Shown here: piece after piece, positions 20,598 to 31,804 of the stretch
Layout: each line of letters starts with the position of its first letter
How positions within the stretch are numbered: the first letter of the stretch is position 1
Assembly (NCBI GenBank): GCA_947683425.1
Contig: CANTUQ010000055.1
Location: forward strand, 21,260,001-21,324,000
Direction of reading: 5' to 3'
Origin: Excoecaria cochinchinensis
Lineage: Eukaryota > Streptophyta > Magnoliopsida > Malpighiales > Euphorbiaceae
DNA length: 64,000 nt
Program-made: the position numbers and the translations under genes
Notes under the pieces: model-generated
The model's database searches: none
Told to the model about the DNA's origin: nothing
Seen by the model: the letters and a program-made list of their open reading frames with translations, nothing else

Positions 20598-21182
20598 ATG
20601 GAGTCTGATCCTAGTGAGAATGTGGGGGAGGCAACGGAAAGTGTGAACCCAGTTAGTGCTGATTAGAATGTTTTCGAGCGTCCTCAAGTTGAAGATTCCG
20701 GTCCTGTTTCTGATGATAGGACATTAGTATAAGGATTGATTCAGATTTTTGATAGGCTGACTGCTCCTCGTGCTTCTCAAGAATTTGTGCAGCGTGTACC
20801 TCAGAAGAGAAAAGGATCGGTTAGTGAAGTGCCAGCAGGAAAAAGGGTTCGAGAGGCATCGATGTGTCAACAATGTCAGAAGCAACATGGGGACAAGAGT
20901 AAGAAGAAGTGGGTATCGCCTATATGTCAGCACTGCCAGAAGCGACATCGGGGCCCATGTCGGAAGCTCTCAGGTGCTTGTTTCAGGTGTGGCAGTATGG
21001 AACATCAGATAATCGATTGTCCTAAGAAGATGAGTGAGAGTCTAGCTGGGCAAACTAGAAAGGATGTGGAGGATTTGCTTAGATCTTCTCGAGCGCCTAC
21101 AGAGTTTGTAACGCATGGCAGGGATGCGATTGAGACCGCAGATTCTTCTGGTAAGTTGCATTGCAAGCTTTTGTCTAAGTAA
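20598..21182 (+). pseudogene. gag: Gag of element C with capsid core deleted
   Basis: ATG at 20598 starts MESDPSEN, like element A. The frame then runs to 21182 with two early stops (about 20664 and 20730-20732, both at expected glutamine codons). Where element A has about 170 capsid-core residues, this copy jumps from FDRLTAPRASQEF directly to a basic segment (VPQKRKG, GKRVREA) and the zinc region. Knuckle-like motifs are CQQCQKQHG, ICQHCQKRHRGPC and CFRCGSMEHQIIDC (about 20868-21020). It would be an RNA-binding nucleocapsid without a particle-forming domain, if it were made at all. Confidence 0.8.
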
Positions 21183-21248
21183 GTTTTGTTTGTTTGGGTT
21201 ATTTGGATGTAAGTGTTTTGAAGTGAATTTCGAGGACGAAATTCTTTT

Positions 21249-21261
21249 AGGAGGGAAGAGT
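21249..21261 (+). other. Polypurine tract of element C
   Basis: AGGAGGGAAGAGT directly precedes TGTCACACCCC at 21262. Confidence 0.82.
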
Positions 21262-22429
21262 TGTCACACCCCAAAATAGCCCTGGTCGGAAAGTGCATGC
21301 TTAGTCGGAAATGCAAGGGTATTTCAGTAATTTGTGCCTGAGAAATTTTGGATAATAAGGATTTAATGGCAAATAATTAATTAAGTATGTTAAGAAGAAG
21401 TATGTTAGAGTGTGCATGTGGTATACGGTTGTAGGGTGTTTTGGATGTGGCATTGATCTAGTGAAGTGTGAGTTTGGTACCTTGGCTTGAGATATTTATT
21501 TAAGAAAGGATTGGGTCCATGTGAGTGTATGGTGCCATGGTTTGGAAAGTCTAAGTGGGTTTTGTGGTCCAATTGGAAGCTGTTATGTGGCATTGGTAGG
21601 TGGGCATTGAAGGAAGAAAGAAAAGAAAAGAAAGAGGAAGAGAGAGGGAACACGGATTTTGGCTTTCCCGTCCCCTCCTCTCACGCCTCCTCTTCTTCTT
21701 CTCTTCTCCTTTCTCTGCTTTTCCTTTCTTTCTCTTTTGGCTTGGAGTTGTGTTTGGCTTGGAGTGTGTTTTGCTTGAAGAGGTAAGTTGGAGTTTAAGG
21801 TTTTATACATGCTGTTCTTCTTCTTCTTCTTCTACTGGTTTAACTTCAGTTAGGGTTTGGACTAAGGATTTTGTGGGTTCTTGTTTGTGCAAGCTTTGGA
21901 TTACAAGAAGAAGCTTAAGGACAAGTAGAGGATTGAGGATTGAAGCTGAAAGTGCGATTTTTGGATCTTCAATTCCAGGTTTGGGAGCTGTGATTTCTGC
22001 ATTTGAACTTCTGAGTTGCTTTTGCCCTATTTCTCACTTAGGTTGTAAATGTGTTTGCATTGTTTAATTTCTGGAATTTGGTGTGTTTTGGCATGTGTAT
22101 ATGCATGATCTATGTGGGTGATGTGTTAGTAATGCATGTTAAGAATTTAATTGAAGGTACTGAGTTTGGGATTTGAACTTAGCGTAACTTTTAGGGTTTC
22201 TGTTCTTGAAGGAAATGAATGTGTTTTATGCATGATTTTGGTTGTTTTGATCAATGAATTAAGTTGCAATTATCTTGTTAATGCTGTACGGGACATCTAT
22301 TGGAAGGTAAGATGAGATTGGTAGTGTTTTGAATCAAATTGAAATTGATTTTATCGAGTTCTTTGAATTCTAGGCATGCTAGGAACGGAAAATCGCGATT
22401 CTGGTGGAATTTTCGTTTCCAGTATGTGT

Positions 22430-22755
22430 GTGTCGTGACTGCCCTGAGAGGCAAGTCACGTGTCATGACTCCCAGTCACGACACGTGACTCTGTCTCCCA
22501 GTCTTGACACGTGACTCTTCGACGGGCTGGAAGCAGTCGCGGGGCGTGACTCCCAGTCACGACGCGTGACTGCCCTGTGAGAGGCGTGACTTAGAGTCAC
22601 GACTCGTGACTTCCTTGTGAGGCATGTCACAAGGCGTGACACTATGTCACGACTAGTGACCCTCCTTTAAGGCATGTCATAAGGCGTGACATTGAGTCAT
22701 GATTCGTGACACTCCTGTGAGGACAGTCACGAGTCGTGACATGGCTCGTGACCGA
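22430..22755. repeat. Palindrome array of LTR C (GTCACGACACGTGAC type)
   Basis: About a dozen dyads made of GTCACGA and CGTGAC half-sites (GTCACGACACGTGAC, GTCACGACTCGTGAC and variants) in 325 bp, at the equivalent place to arrays in LTRs A, B and D2. It is a different core from B and related to A and D2. Confidence 0.75.
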
Positions 22756-23652
22756 CCCCCTTCAGCCCCATTTTTCTGATTTAGCCGAGTTTCAACCAAA
22801 ATGAATTTCCTATTTCTTCTGTATGGACTTATACTACTGTATGATTCATGTCATACTTTTATATGCTCTTATATGGCCTTTTCTGTTTTGCCTTGTTCCC
22901 CAAGTGACTAGTTTTCTTATAAAATGACTTTCCAATGCTTTTATGGCTTTTTCCCCCTACGGTGTGCTATATTACCTTGCTTATATGAATGGTTATTCTA
23001 GTTTATTTGTGATTAGAAATATGTTATGCATATCTTTGATCAGATCCTCCTCTAAGAATAATTCTGCCATGCTTAAGAGTTTATTGTATCATTCCACGAT
23101 TAAGATTATGCGTTATCTAATCATTGGCATATTATTATTCCACATGTGTTCCTGACATGCTTTAGTATATTGAGTAGTGCTGAAATGTGATTGATTGAAC
23201 TATTGCATGCTTCAGAATATGAATTGTATGTGGTATGATTGATATTGCTATGCCAAATTTATTTGAATATTATGGTTGATGTCTGAATGCATTATTATGC
23301 TTTAGCCTTTGAACTCAATGCGTTATGCTTAAATGTAATTTGGATTATGCATGATTTATACTTAGTTATCCTCGCCTACCGCATGATTAGGATTTTGTAT
23401 TGATAATCATTGGCATGGTGGTGCTTCCATATCTGATTTTGACATGCTTTAGAACATTGTTTAATGTTAAAGTGTGTTGGGTGTATTATGTTTTGCAATA
23501 GGAATTGTATGATATATGACCGACTTTATGAGCATATTTATATGTCTATCGTACTCTAGTTTACGCATGATGTCTATATATATTTATGTGTTGTGCGATT
23601 CAAAACGTGAATTGTTTTATGCATGACCTGCGAGAGTCAGTCTAGTAGATAG

Positions 23653-23891
23653 TTAGGCATGCCTAATAGAGTCCCGTTAGCTGCAACCCTTTGGATGTTT
23701 GGACCCTGATCAGGTCCCCCATTTGGTTCCTCGCGAACCCTTTATGTGTGCGGATCTTCGCGATCCTTTTTAATTTGTTTGGATCTTGTTTAAGATCCCC
23801 CTCAGTGAAATGTTTTTATTGTGAAAAAATAAAATAGTTTTCGATTCGTACCCGTAAGATACCCTTTGGCCGATTTGTACCCGTAAGGTAC
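23653..23891 (+). other. 14-bp palindrome and mini-hairpin string, LTR C
   Basis: TTAGGCATGCCTAA (23653-23666), then hairpins 23701-23717 (GGACC/GGTCC), 23725-23739 (GGTTC/GAACC), 23752-23766 (GGATC/GATCC), 23781-23798 (GGATCTT-GTTT-AAGATCC), 23848-23863 and 23877-23891 (GTACC-CGTAA-GGTAC). Six different stems stand in a row. Confidence 0.7.
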
Positions 23892-24832
23892 TATCAGTAC
23901 ACTCGTTATCCACTATTGTGAGTCAGCAGGTGCTTTGTTGGGTTGTTTTACTTTGGAATAACCGTAAGAATATGACATCCGAATGAGCATAGTAATGATT
24001 TGAGGAATCAGTTTATATGTATTTGAACGCAGGTTTGAACTTCGGAATGTATGTCTTTATATTGTAAGCATGATTGGATACCTAACACCATTATCCGCAC
24101 TTGTCATGTGTTGTGTTATAAGTTTCAGAATGCTTGAATGTGATTCGACTAATGTATTCATGTATGTGACTCAAGCATGGTTATGTTATATATAAGCATG
24201 TGAACCGAAGCAGTTGTGGCTGTAAGTATGTAAGATTTAACTGTACTTTCTACTTGGTGATGATATGAATGTGATGTTATGTGATTATGCCTTCGGTCTC
24301 CGCTATTAGCGTGTTTTCGGCATGATATTTTTATATATTAGAGTTGCGCAGCGGTAATGTGATGCTTTAGATGTCGTCCCTTGGATTTTGGCTAGTGTGT
24401 GTATGGCATGTCAAAGTATGTTAGATAGCTAGTATTCTTAACAAGATAATTGGGTGCGTTATCATATGGTAATTGTGTCGCATTTGATTGGATTGTCAGT
24501 TCATGCATGGGTACTTGGTTATGACAATTGCATGTGTAAATCTCATGTGACTTCGCACAGTAAGATACTGATATTTGATACCATTATAGGTTTATGCTTG
24601 TGATATAGTATGTAGTTCTGCATGATGATACTTGTATTATGTATTGTATTATGTCTGTTTTGGCCTATTCTTGACATAAGTATATGGTTATGGTTGTGAG
24701 TTTTCGAATTAATGCCTTACTATGCAAGCCTGATTATATATGTGTTATGAATGTTCGCATTTGCCATTGTGAATGTGTTATGCCTTGGCGACCATTGTGA
24801 ATGGCCGTCCATATTCTTGTGTGCTCTCCCCA

Positions 24833-24873
24833 CTAAGCGTTTATCGCTTAGCACGGATTTCCTTTTCGTGTAG
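24833..24873 (+). other. Twin hairpin plus acceptor-like site, LTR C (3' copy)
   Basis: Hairpin 1 at 24833-24851. Hairpin 2 at 24852-24870 is CACGGA...TTCGTG, where the change to CGTG restores pairing relative to the 5' copy; then TAG/GTGG. Confidence 0.7.
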
Positions 24874-25310
24874 GTGGCAGGTTTGGTTCTGTTGGAGTCG
24901 CGCTTTTGCAAGGTCGGCCACGTAGGAGTTAGAAGTTTTGTATTTTTGTTCAGCTTCTGTACTTCGGTTTTTTTTTGTATTTCTGTATTATTGTATATTT
25001 GTAATTATATGTAAGAATCTTTAGATTATTTTTGGGTAATATAAACGTTAGTATGTTTTTATGTTAAGTTATTCCTTCGTTTTACCTTTCGCTTTATGCT
25101 TCCGCTTAATGCTTGCGTGTGTGTGAGTTATTGCATGATCAGTCTGTGCTCGCAAGTTAAGTCAAGTTTTTAATTAACCCGTATTTTCGTATGTATGTTA
25201 TGTATGAATGTATGCTTCCGCGGTTGTGCATGTGCATATCTGTGTGTATGAGCATCGGGTAGCGCGCCCGTCGGCGTCCTTCCAACGGGGGCGACGATGG
25301 GGGTGTTACA

Positions 25311-26555
25311 AGAGAACCTCATAATCCCCCAGAGGCATAAAATTCAAAAGTAATTCAAGAGGGCATCAATCCTACTACAAATTGCGATCAAACCGGTTGT
25401 CATTTCCAAATCCACTCAGATGAATTCTTGTTCTGCATTCCTACATACAATGCATCTCACGTGCATGCTCACTATTTTTCCTGCATATTTGGCTTTCTAA
25501 GTCTTGCAGAAAGAGAGAACCGATGAATGGCGAGTGACAACATCGATCAAAACACCAATTCAATCCAGCCAACTAAAGACCTCTCATGGGGCAGCTAATC
25601 AAAGTCCTCTCAGAGGGCGATCAACCGAAGACCTCTCAGGGGGCAGCCAACCATCCGAAGACCTCTCAGGGCGCAGCGAACCGAAGACCTCTCAGGGAGC
25701 GATCAACCGAAGACCTCTCCGGGGGCAGCTAATCGAAGACCTCTCAGGGGGTGATCGATCGAAGACCTCTCAGGGGGCAGCCAGCCATCTGAAGACCTCT
25801 CAGGGGGCGATCAACCAAAGACTTCTCAGGGATAGCCAACTAACCGATGACCTCTCAGGGGACGATCAATCGAAGACCTATCAGGAGGCAGCCAACCATT
25901 AGAGGACCTCTCAGGGGCGGCGAACCGAAGACATCTCAGGGGGCGATCAATTGAAGACTTCTTAGGGAGAAGCTAACTAACCGAAGACCTCTCAGGGGGT
26001 GATCAACCGAAGACCTCTCAGGGGGCAGCCAACCATCCGAAGACCTGTCAGGGGGCGGCGAACTGAAGACCTCTCAGGAGGCGATCAATTGAAGACTTCT
26101 CAGGGAGTAGCCAGTCAACCGAAGACCTCTCAGGGGACAGCTAACAGAAGACCTCTCAGGGGGCAGACGATCAACCAAAGAACTCTCAGGGGGCAATCAA
26201 CCGAAGACCTCTCAGGGGGCAGCCAACCATCCGAAGACCTGTCAGGGGGCGGCGAACTGAAGACCTCTCAGGAGGCGATCAATTGAAGACTTCTCAGGGA
26301 GTAGCCAGTCAACCGAAGACCTCTCAGGGGACAGCTAACAGAAGACCTCTCAGGGGGCAGACGATCAACCAAAGAACTCTCAGGGGGCAATCAACCAAAG
26401 ACCTCTCAGGGGCACCACCACAGAAAGGATAACACACCAATAATCTATTCTAGTCTGGAAAAGCGACCGCCTCAAGTACGTGTCTCTTTCCTTCTCTTCT
26501 AAATTTTGGCTCACCCAAGCACCTGAGTTCTAGGTTCCCCAAAATTAGGGGCGAC
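25311..26555 (+). repeat. 3' untranslated region, minisatellite and PPT of a family-2 Tat element
   Basis: 25311-25503 is plain non-coding sequence. 25560-26420 is a degenerate minisatellite with unit about 22-33 bp (GAAGACCTCTCAGGGGGC). It contains a higher-order duplication of about 165 bp: 26036-26200 recurs at 26230-26395, offset 194 bp. CCCCAAAATTAGGGGCGAC (about 26537-26555) then leads to the LTR start, so this is the 3' end of an element whose body was removed to the left. Confidence 0.72.
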
Positions 26556-27790
26556 TGTAGACACCGGGTCCTGAGGCAGTGCAAGATTAGAATTACTCGA
26601 TGATGAAAGTGATACTTGCCACAAGTAAAGGTGTCAAAAATGATGTTCTCCTTGTTGAAAATAATGTTCTCCTTTTTTTTCTTTTCTTTTTTAATTTTTT
26701 TTCTTTTTTTGCTTTCGTGTGCCATGCGTGCGGGCTGCGCCCGCATGTGGAGGTAGTACACGCTCACCCGCAGAGGCTGCATGTGTAGTAGGGGCTGCGC
26801 GCGCGCGCCTGAGGAGGTTGTGTGCGCAGCAAGGGCTGCACGTGGGTGCGCGTCTCGCGCGAGACCGCTCGCCCCCTGGGGAGCGTCTTGAGCGAGATGG
26901 GGTGTCCCTAGGGCCGCATCTCATGCGAGACTGCATGCCCCCTAGGGCACATCTCGCACCTCCACACGCAGCCATCTTGGCCTTTTCTCTGCACGGTCAT
27001 TTTTTGCATTTTCTCTATCGATTTTGCAGTTTGATTTCTCTGTTATTTTCACGATTTGGTGCTATTTTGGGTTACCTAAAAATGAAAGCACCTTTTGTCC
27101 ATTCCCATTTTTGGGTAAGACAGAAATTTAAAAGGAAGATTGGTTTTCATTTCTAAGGGGCTGAATTTTTTCAAAGGGAAAAAAGAGAGGAAATTTTCTC
27201 TCAACCAAAGGGCAGCCGAGAGTCTTTTTCAAAGCAAAATTATTAAGTTTTTTCAGGTCTTAGCCTTCTTTTCTTCTTCTTTTTTCTACAAAAAAATACT
27301 TTTCATCCGAGGATTTGATTTAAGTAAGGAAAATCAATTTCCTTTGTCTTGGATCATTCCTCTAAAATTATTTTCATAAAATTTCAAGAAACTTAGATTT
27401 TTCTTAAGATATTCTTGTGTTTATCACAATAAAAATTGACAAGGAGGATGGATCAAGGCATCCTATTTTCCGATCTATAAATTGTGAGGGTAAACATTTT
27501 CGGACCCGTTCTCATTTATTTTCGTATATTACTTATTGTTGTTAATGTTGTTATTTTTTTTCATTATTATTACCATGTTTCATTGTTACCTTTCTAGTCT
27601 TTTTATTGTCGTAGTTGTTGGCTTTTCTTTTTATTGTCATTTTTTATGAACTTTTCATCACTGTCAATGATTCTTTCTTATTATTATTGCTATTAGCATG
27701 GTTTTCCAGTTGCTTTCATTGTCTCCACTATATATCATTATTATTGTTATTACTATTATTACTATTATTGTTGTTGTCTTATTTTTGTTA

Positions 27791-27791
<1 letters not shown>

Positions 27792-27881
<90 letters not shown>
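27792..27881. repeat. (ATT)n microsatellite in family-2 LTR, array 1
   Basis: About 30 uninterrupted ATT units. Long open frames of polyleucine, polyisoleucine or polytyrosine over 27615-28178 are artefacts of this repeat. Confidence 0.95.
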
Positions 27882-27970
27882 CATTTCATGGTGTTATTGT
27901 TATTGTCATTATTTCATATTTATTTTGTACTATCATCATTTATTATTATAATTTTTGCTATTGTGATTTC

Positions 27971-28063
<93 letters not shown>
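27971..28063. repeat. (ATT)n microsatellite in family-2 LTR, array 2
   Basis: A second array of about 30 units, 90 bp after the first. The minus-strand LTR copy has degenerate AAT arrays in the same part (about 40978-41011 and 41604-41646). Confidence 0.95.
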
Positions 28064-29207
28064 CATCATCTTATATTATTACTATTATTATCATTGTTAT
28101 TATTGTTATTATGTCATCATTCTTATTGTTTTGCCGTTATCATTATTATCATTTTGTGATTATCATCATTATCTTTGACTATTATTATTTTGCTGCCATA
28201 TTTATTGTTATTGTTATTCCCTTTAAATTTTTTTTATTAACCTTAGGGTTTTGCAATATTTATTTTACTTCCTTTTGCATGTAAATCATTTATATATTCA
28301 ATTAATATGTCCTATACTTATGTTGTCTTTACTTGATTAATTTTGTTTAGAATTATTACTAATATTTTAATATTATTTTCTAATATGACTTACATTATGT
28401 GGGCGTTCTCGTGACCTCCCGGGTGGGTCGCGACGCGTAGAGGATCATGTCAGTTTGGTGAGACCTTTCTTATTTCCCTCCTTTTTGTTGTGTTTGTTTG
28501 CAAATAATTATTTTATTCATGCACGCGTGAGATAAAAAATCACAAAAATATTTTTATAATTAAATTTGAATTTACACAAATAAAATGGGGACCAATGTCC
28601 TACGTTTTAGCCAAGGAATGTAAAAATGTCACCATAAAACGAAGAGTTAATTTTCACCAAAAATGGGATCACTCATCCCGGTTTTCAATCCATCAATCAA
28701 ACAACTCTTTGACTCCCTTTCAAATAAGCGCGAAAGAACCAATGTTTCAAAACCTTCAAATAAGAGCAAAGGAACCAGTGTTCCTAAATCAAACGAATGC
28801 CCCAATTTATATATGTCCTTCTTTATATTCGGTTTTGTTTGTTTTAAATTTATGTTCAAGTATTTCCTTTAGGCCCTTGTAATTAATTTTATGGCAATAT
28901 TATTTAATTAGGGATTGTATTCCGTCCCAATTTACCCATTTATCTTCTTTTAATGGGATTGTATTCTGCCCCAATTTCCATGTAATTATGGGTTTGCGTG
29001 TTTATTGCTTTCCATTATCACTTTATTTACCGCTTTTCTTTATAGCTTTTATTTATTTATTTTGAATGTTTGCAATGTGCTTTCAATTAAATGCATCGAT
29101 CGTGTGAGATAAGAGGTAGAATTTTAGGAAATTAAATACTTATTTATAATTAACCAAAACATAAATAAGAGTGAAGTTCCGAACACCAATCTCCGTGTGG
29201 GGTTATG

Positions 29208-29560
29208 ACAGATGATTTCAGATGCAAGCATTTCGAAGCAGGGTTGAACTAGTCTTTGAAGATTGCTTTGATTTCTTTGATGTGTATGCCTGGGGTAAGT
29301 TATTATCAGATTGCAGAGGCTGCCATGAGGGCGGAGAGGACGGAATCATTGCTTAGGGAGAGAGCTCATCGAAGGAATTCTGCTCGGGGTGGTTCTTCCT
29401 CATCTTCGGGTAAGAGATCAAGGAACCCGCAAGATGAGCCATCAGCTGGTTCGGCTACTAGAGGTAGAAGGCAAGGTTCAACAGCTGTAGCTGGTTCTGG
29501 CAGAGGTGGTAGATCAGATGCTACACCTGTTTGTGCTCATTGCAACAAGGCAGAGGTGGT
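29208..29560 (+). pseudogene. gag: Tekay-like gag fragment
   Basis: Encodes the end of a capsid core (DDFRCKHFEAGL, then SLKIALISLMCMPGVSYYQIAEAAMRAE), a serine/arginine-rich stretch and the start of a zinc knuckle (CAHCNK). It matches the region of element A around 3165-3320 with different sequence, so it is another subfamily. It begins abruptly after the Tat LTR and ends in the middle of the knuckle, where Tat pol takes over after a 21-bp duplicated segment. Confidence 0.75.
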
Positions 29561-30242
29561 AGATCAGATTCATTTTTGACATTAATTCAACTAATACAAC
29601 TCCGTTTAATCTCGAAACTCCGGAAAACCCAAAGTAAATCTTCATAACATCTGACATAACTCCTGAAGAGTGGTTAAAATTCAAGAAAATTCTAAAAAAA
29701 TATGAAAAAGTCTTCGCTTGGACCTATGAAGATATGTTGGGGATTGACACAAACATCTCTGAGCATGCAATTTTGACTTATCCAAAGTCTAAACCAGTCA
29801 AGCAAAATCTTAGAAGGCTTAGGGCAGAATGGGCACAGAAGGTAAAAGAGGAAGTTTATAAGCAGATTGAGGCTAAATTCCTAATATAGGTTTAATACTC
29901 GATATGGCTAGCTAATGTAGTCCCCGTAGCTAAAAAGGATAGGAAAGTTCATGTATGTGTGGATTATCGGGATTTGAACAAAGCTTGTCCAAGAGACGAT
30001 TTCCCTCTGCCTCATATTGATGTTTTAATAGATAGCGCAGCTTCTTGCATGATGTATAGCTTTATAAATGATTATACTGGATATAATCAGATCCTTAATA
30101 GGATTATAGATCGGATTAAGATGGCCTTCATCACTGAGTGGGGTACGTTTTCTTATCGGGTTATGCCTTTTGGACTGAAAAATGCAGGCGTGACTTATCA
30201 GAGGATGGCCACTAAGATTCTTAATGATTTGATTCACAAGGA
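29561..30242 (+). pseudogene. pol: Tat pol fragment: pre-RT linker and N-terminal RT
   Basis: Aligns with 59490-60150 of the plus gag-pol: FDINSTNTTPFNLETPENPK, the K(V/I)FAWTYEDM region, VDYRDLNKACPRDDFPLPHIDVLID and the FITEWGTFSYRVMPFGLKNAG block. Several stops occur before 29959. It ends inside LIHKDV, just before the RT active site, because the copia LTR is inserted at 30243. Confidence 0.8.
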
Positions 30243-30705
30243 TGTTAGGCTTCATTACAATAATTCAAAATTAAGCGTAGCGAAATATAAAATGAAACCA
30301 AATAGGATCCATGTATTTCAATTGATTCAAAAGGAGGGATAAAGATTTACCAACCTTTCTCAACGCAATAAAAAAATTAACTCCTTAATTCGGACTACAG
30401 GCGCTGCTCCAATCACGAACGCCCTCTACCAGTATCCACATGCACGAACCGACGAATAGATTATTGTAGGGTTCTGGCTCCTTGTCTTACGCCTGGATTT
30501 CAAAGGATTTTCTCTTCATTTTCTTTCACAATGAAAATGGCGACTAGGGTTTCTAAAGTGACGGCTAGGGTTTGTCAAATTGCAGCCGCACTTTAAAAAA
30601 CAAAAATTAAGTGTAAGTTTATCTTACACATATATCTATATATATGTTTGTGTAAGCTTAAACCCTAGTGAGATAAATTAGGGGTATTATCTCTTATTCA
30701 AAATA

Positions 30706-30758
<53 letters not shown>

Positions 30759-31783
30759 TACATACACACACACACACAATATTTATTTCTTTCTTATTAA
30801 AAAATAAGAAATATCATATCTAAATATATCTATGTATATCATTACGAAATTTAAATATAAATACCCATATTTATATAATTTCATAATACCCTAATTAAAA
30901 TCCAATCTATTCATTGTGGTCTTGGTGTGTGAGCCAATAGGTTTATATAAAGTTGGCAGTGGGCCCAATTCCATAATAGGCCCACAAGTCATAATTGGTC
31001 TCTAGCAAGACATTATGACTACCAAAATAATATAAATATCGTAAGTAAGATTTTAACATGACAATAGAACGTGTTATTATCTTTTTGTCACACGATATCT
31101 TGTTTAAACATAAGTCATGGTTCATGTCAAACTTATATTATTCAAACAAATAATTTCTCGATCACTAAGTAGACTTATAAATTCAAATGACATTGATCAC
31201 ACTATCAATTCGTTCGAGCATGGCCATGCAATTTAGAGTCCTACTTATCGAGTGGCTCAATAGATTTTTCTATCATAAGAGAGTGACAAATTCCATCTTG
31301 ATTATTCACTTTCCTCTGCATAATTCTCATCATATCCAATCATAAACTTTATAATTATCAAATTAAAGATAACGTTTGTTTGTGTCAAAACATAATGTTC
31401 CTTATGTAGGAAACCGTGATAACCACAGGTCTAAGGATTCAATAACATATCTATTATAAGATCACTTATGACCCTATCACATGTAGTGATCTCACAGTGG
31501 GTCTATCCAGTACCTTGTTCTCTAACAAGTACCTGTAGATTTGATTTATATCATCATATATAATCATCTCATGATTATTAATGCAAATCTATACTAGTCT
31601 TAATTTATCTTTATGCCCTTTAGTGATAAATGACTAGGGACGACATGAATAAAATGGTTATTCATAAACATTATAATAATGTAACATGCCAATAATATTA
31701 ATGTGAAGAAAACCATTATATAAATGAAAATTTAATGATTACATCAAGGACCAAATATTTGTCCTAGTGCATAACCACTAACA
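30243..31783 (-). repeat. 3' LTR of the copia element (1541 bp)
   Basis: TGTTAGTGGTTATGC... to CTAACA, with perfect 6-bp terminal inverted repeats. Contains an AT-dinucleotide run (about 30708-30752) next to a short CA run. Confidence 0.85.
30708..30778. repeat. (TA)n and (CA)n microsatellite in copia LTR
   Basis: About 22 TA units followed by TACATATATACATA and (CA)n. Confidence 0.92.
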
Positions 31784-31796
31784 ATCTCCCACTTGC
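31784..31796 (-). other. Polypurine tract of the copia element
   Basis: CAAGTGGGAGAT (minus) directly precedes TGTTAGTGG; typical of plant copia 3' ends. Confidence 0.85.
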
Positions 31797-31804
31797 ACTA
31801 GGCC

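Larger units (their letters stand above)
19048..25310 (+). mobile_element. Tekay-like family C gag-only element (5' LTR truncated)
   Basis: The right LTR is complete (21262-25310, 4049 bp, TGTCACACCCC...GTGTTACA). The left LTR keeps only its last 1422 bp (19048-20469), starting at the point matching about 23895 in the right copy. A primer site, a deleted gag and a PPT lie between. The two LTRs differ at roughly 2-3 percent by eye over the shared part, so it is older than element A. No pol is present. Confidence 0.88.
21262..25310 (+). repeat. 3' LTR of element C (4049 bp)
   Basis: Unusually long. It holds a donor AGAG/GTAAGTTG at 21783, a palindrome array (22430-22755), palindrome TTAGGCATGCCTAA (23653-23666), a hairpin string (23701-23891), a twin hairpin (24833-24870) and the end GGGGGTGTTACA at 25310. 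Open frames in its leader (21487-22067) come from T- and AG-rich sequence and show no protein features. Confidence 0.9.
26556..29207 (+). repeat. Tat-type family-2 LTR, plus copy (3' LTR)
   Basis: Starts TGTAGACACCGGGTCCTGAG. Contains a CG-rich palindromic block (26720-26970, TCTCGCGCGAGAC and variants), a GAGGGTAAACATTTTCGGAC block near 27485 shared with family 1, two (ATT)n arrays, and the end region CGAACACCAATCTC near 29190. Reverse homology to 39990-42684 covers the downstream half, while the U3 halves differ. The right end appears cut near 29190-29207. Confidence 0.72.

Noticed and set aside
21487..22067. 99- and 155-codon frames in the leader of LTR C
   Set aside because: Low-complexity purine or pyrimidine tracts in an LTR; no counterpart in other LTR families.
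22430..22755. Bacterial-style operator or replication origin iterons
   Set aside because: The array lies inside a plant LTR flanked by diagnostic LTR ends, PBS and PPT; no replicon genes are present.
25504..26286. Open frames of 132 and 95 codons with repeated EDLSGG-type peptides
   Set aside because: They are translations of the GAAGACCTCTCAGGGGGC minisatellite upstream of a PPT; the frame is open only because the unit lacks stops.
27615..28178. Polyleucine/polytyrosine/polyisoleucine frames, like a membrane protein
   Set aside because: Direct product of (ATT)n microsatellites in an LTR.
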